64,000 bases of DNA from Collinsella sp. An307 (lineage in GTDB: Bacteria > Actinomycetota > Coriobacteriia > Coriobacteriales > Coriobacteriaceae). The stretch spans positions 170,341-234,340 of the forward strand of contig NZ_NFIP01000003.1 of the NCBI RefSeq assembly GCF_002161805.1, written 5' to 3'. Numbering within the stretch: position 1 is the stretch's first letter; each line of letters begins with the position of its first letter. Of the stretch, positions 63,904 to 64,000 are shown one piece after another. The translations under genes and the position numbers were made by a program. The notes beneath the pieces are model-generated. The model saw only the letters and a program-made list of their open reading frames with translations. It did no database searches and was not told the origin of the DNA.

Positions 63904-64000
63904 ATGGCTTGCGAGGAGTTCTACATCGACGTCGACGGCAAGCGCGTGCATGCCAAGCTCGACCGCTCTGAGGATACGGAGCGCGGCCCGCTCGCTATCG
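63904..64000 (+). CDS. Start of a probable alpha/beta hydrolase, cut by the window end
   Basis: Only 32 codons are visible, reading ACEEFYIDVDGKRVHAKLDR and ERGPLAI. This is the usual first strand pair of serine alpha/beta hydrolases of the acyl-esterase/peptidase type (FxxxDGKxxxAxL), but the catalytic residues lie outside. ATG 63904 follows GAAAGGA. Confidence 0.5.
   Translation, partial: MACEEFYIDVDGKRVHAKLDRSEDTERGPLAI

Overview
The window looks like chromosomal DNA of a high-GC, Gram-positive, fermentative actinobacterium of the class Coriobacteriia (Collinsella/Olsenella-like). This is inferred from GC-rich codon usage, strong GGAGG-type ribosome binding sites, an LPxTG/sortase-type surface protein, ATP-dependent PEP carboxykinase, a CsoR/CopZ/CopA copper operon, an AddAB-type recombination pair and rubredoxin/ferredoxin fusions. 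No 16S gene is present, so the genus is not proven.

Layout. 0-5.6 kb: end of a Ppx/GppA phosphatase, tRNA-Val, then a leftward run (flavin oxidoreductase, TrmL, D-2-hydroxyacid dehydrogenase, GNAT), then prfC. 5.7-10.1 kb: an operon of two fused ABC exporters, a DUF454 membrane protein and a YgbA-family protein behind an iron-box-like dyad. A dense palindromic repeat array separates it from a convergent usp gene. 10.8-17 kb: HAD phosphatase-murI, the redox pair of ferredoxin-rubredoxin and rubredoxin-rubredoxin fusions, metallophosphoesterase-methyltransferase, a histidine phosphatase and a possible small RNA. 17-19.2 kb: lipoprotein and MATE exporter.

19.2-32.5 kb is an accessory region. 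It holds a visibly AT-richer two-gene defence cassette (PD-(D/E)xK nuclease plus a 987-residue DUF262/HNH/RAMA-like/DUF4268 protein). This abuts a broken phage capsid gene, followed by a phage scaffold gene. A LuxR-type regulator and a compositionally mosaic LPxTG adhesin sit between scaffold and portal and are read against them. A TIGR04076-type gene and three long stretches without convincing genes also lie here. No integrase, intact terminase or tail genes are visible, so this is a decayed prophage used as a site for cargo.

32.5-64 kb returns to core-like genes: CBS protein, atypical peptide deformylase, ADP-ribosylglycohydrolase, nitroreductase, copper operon with its operator, DEAD-box helicase, orphan DinJ-like antitoxin with CPBP protease, ThrE exporter, FucO-like dehydrogenase, MnmA-CysK, YvlD/holin-like protein, ApbE, TrpR/YerC-like repressor, AddB-AddA, PckA, DUF3284 protein and DnaE. 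Two related palindromic elements (57.3 and 59.8 kb) flank the pckA region; they share a 60-base core whose hairpin stem changes in compensated pairs.

Most plausible new biology: the defence cassette in the prophage ruin; the iron-boxed ABC/DUF454/YgbA operon; the TGTGCA dyad array at 10.1 kb; the covarying palindromic element family; and the orphan antitoxin-protease pair.
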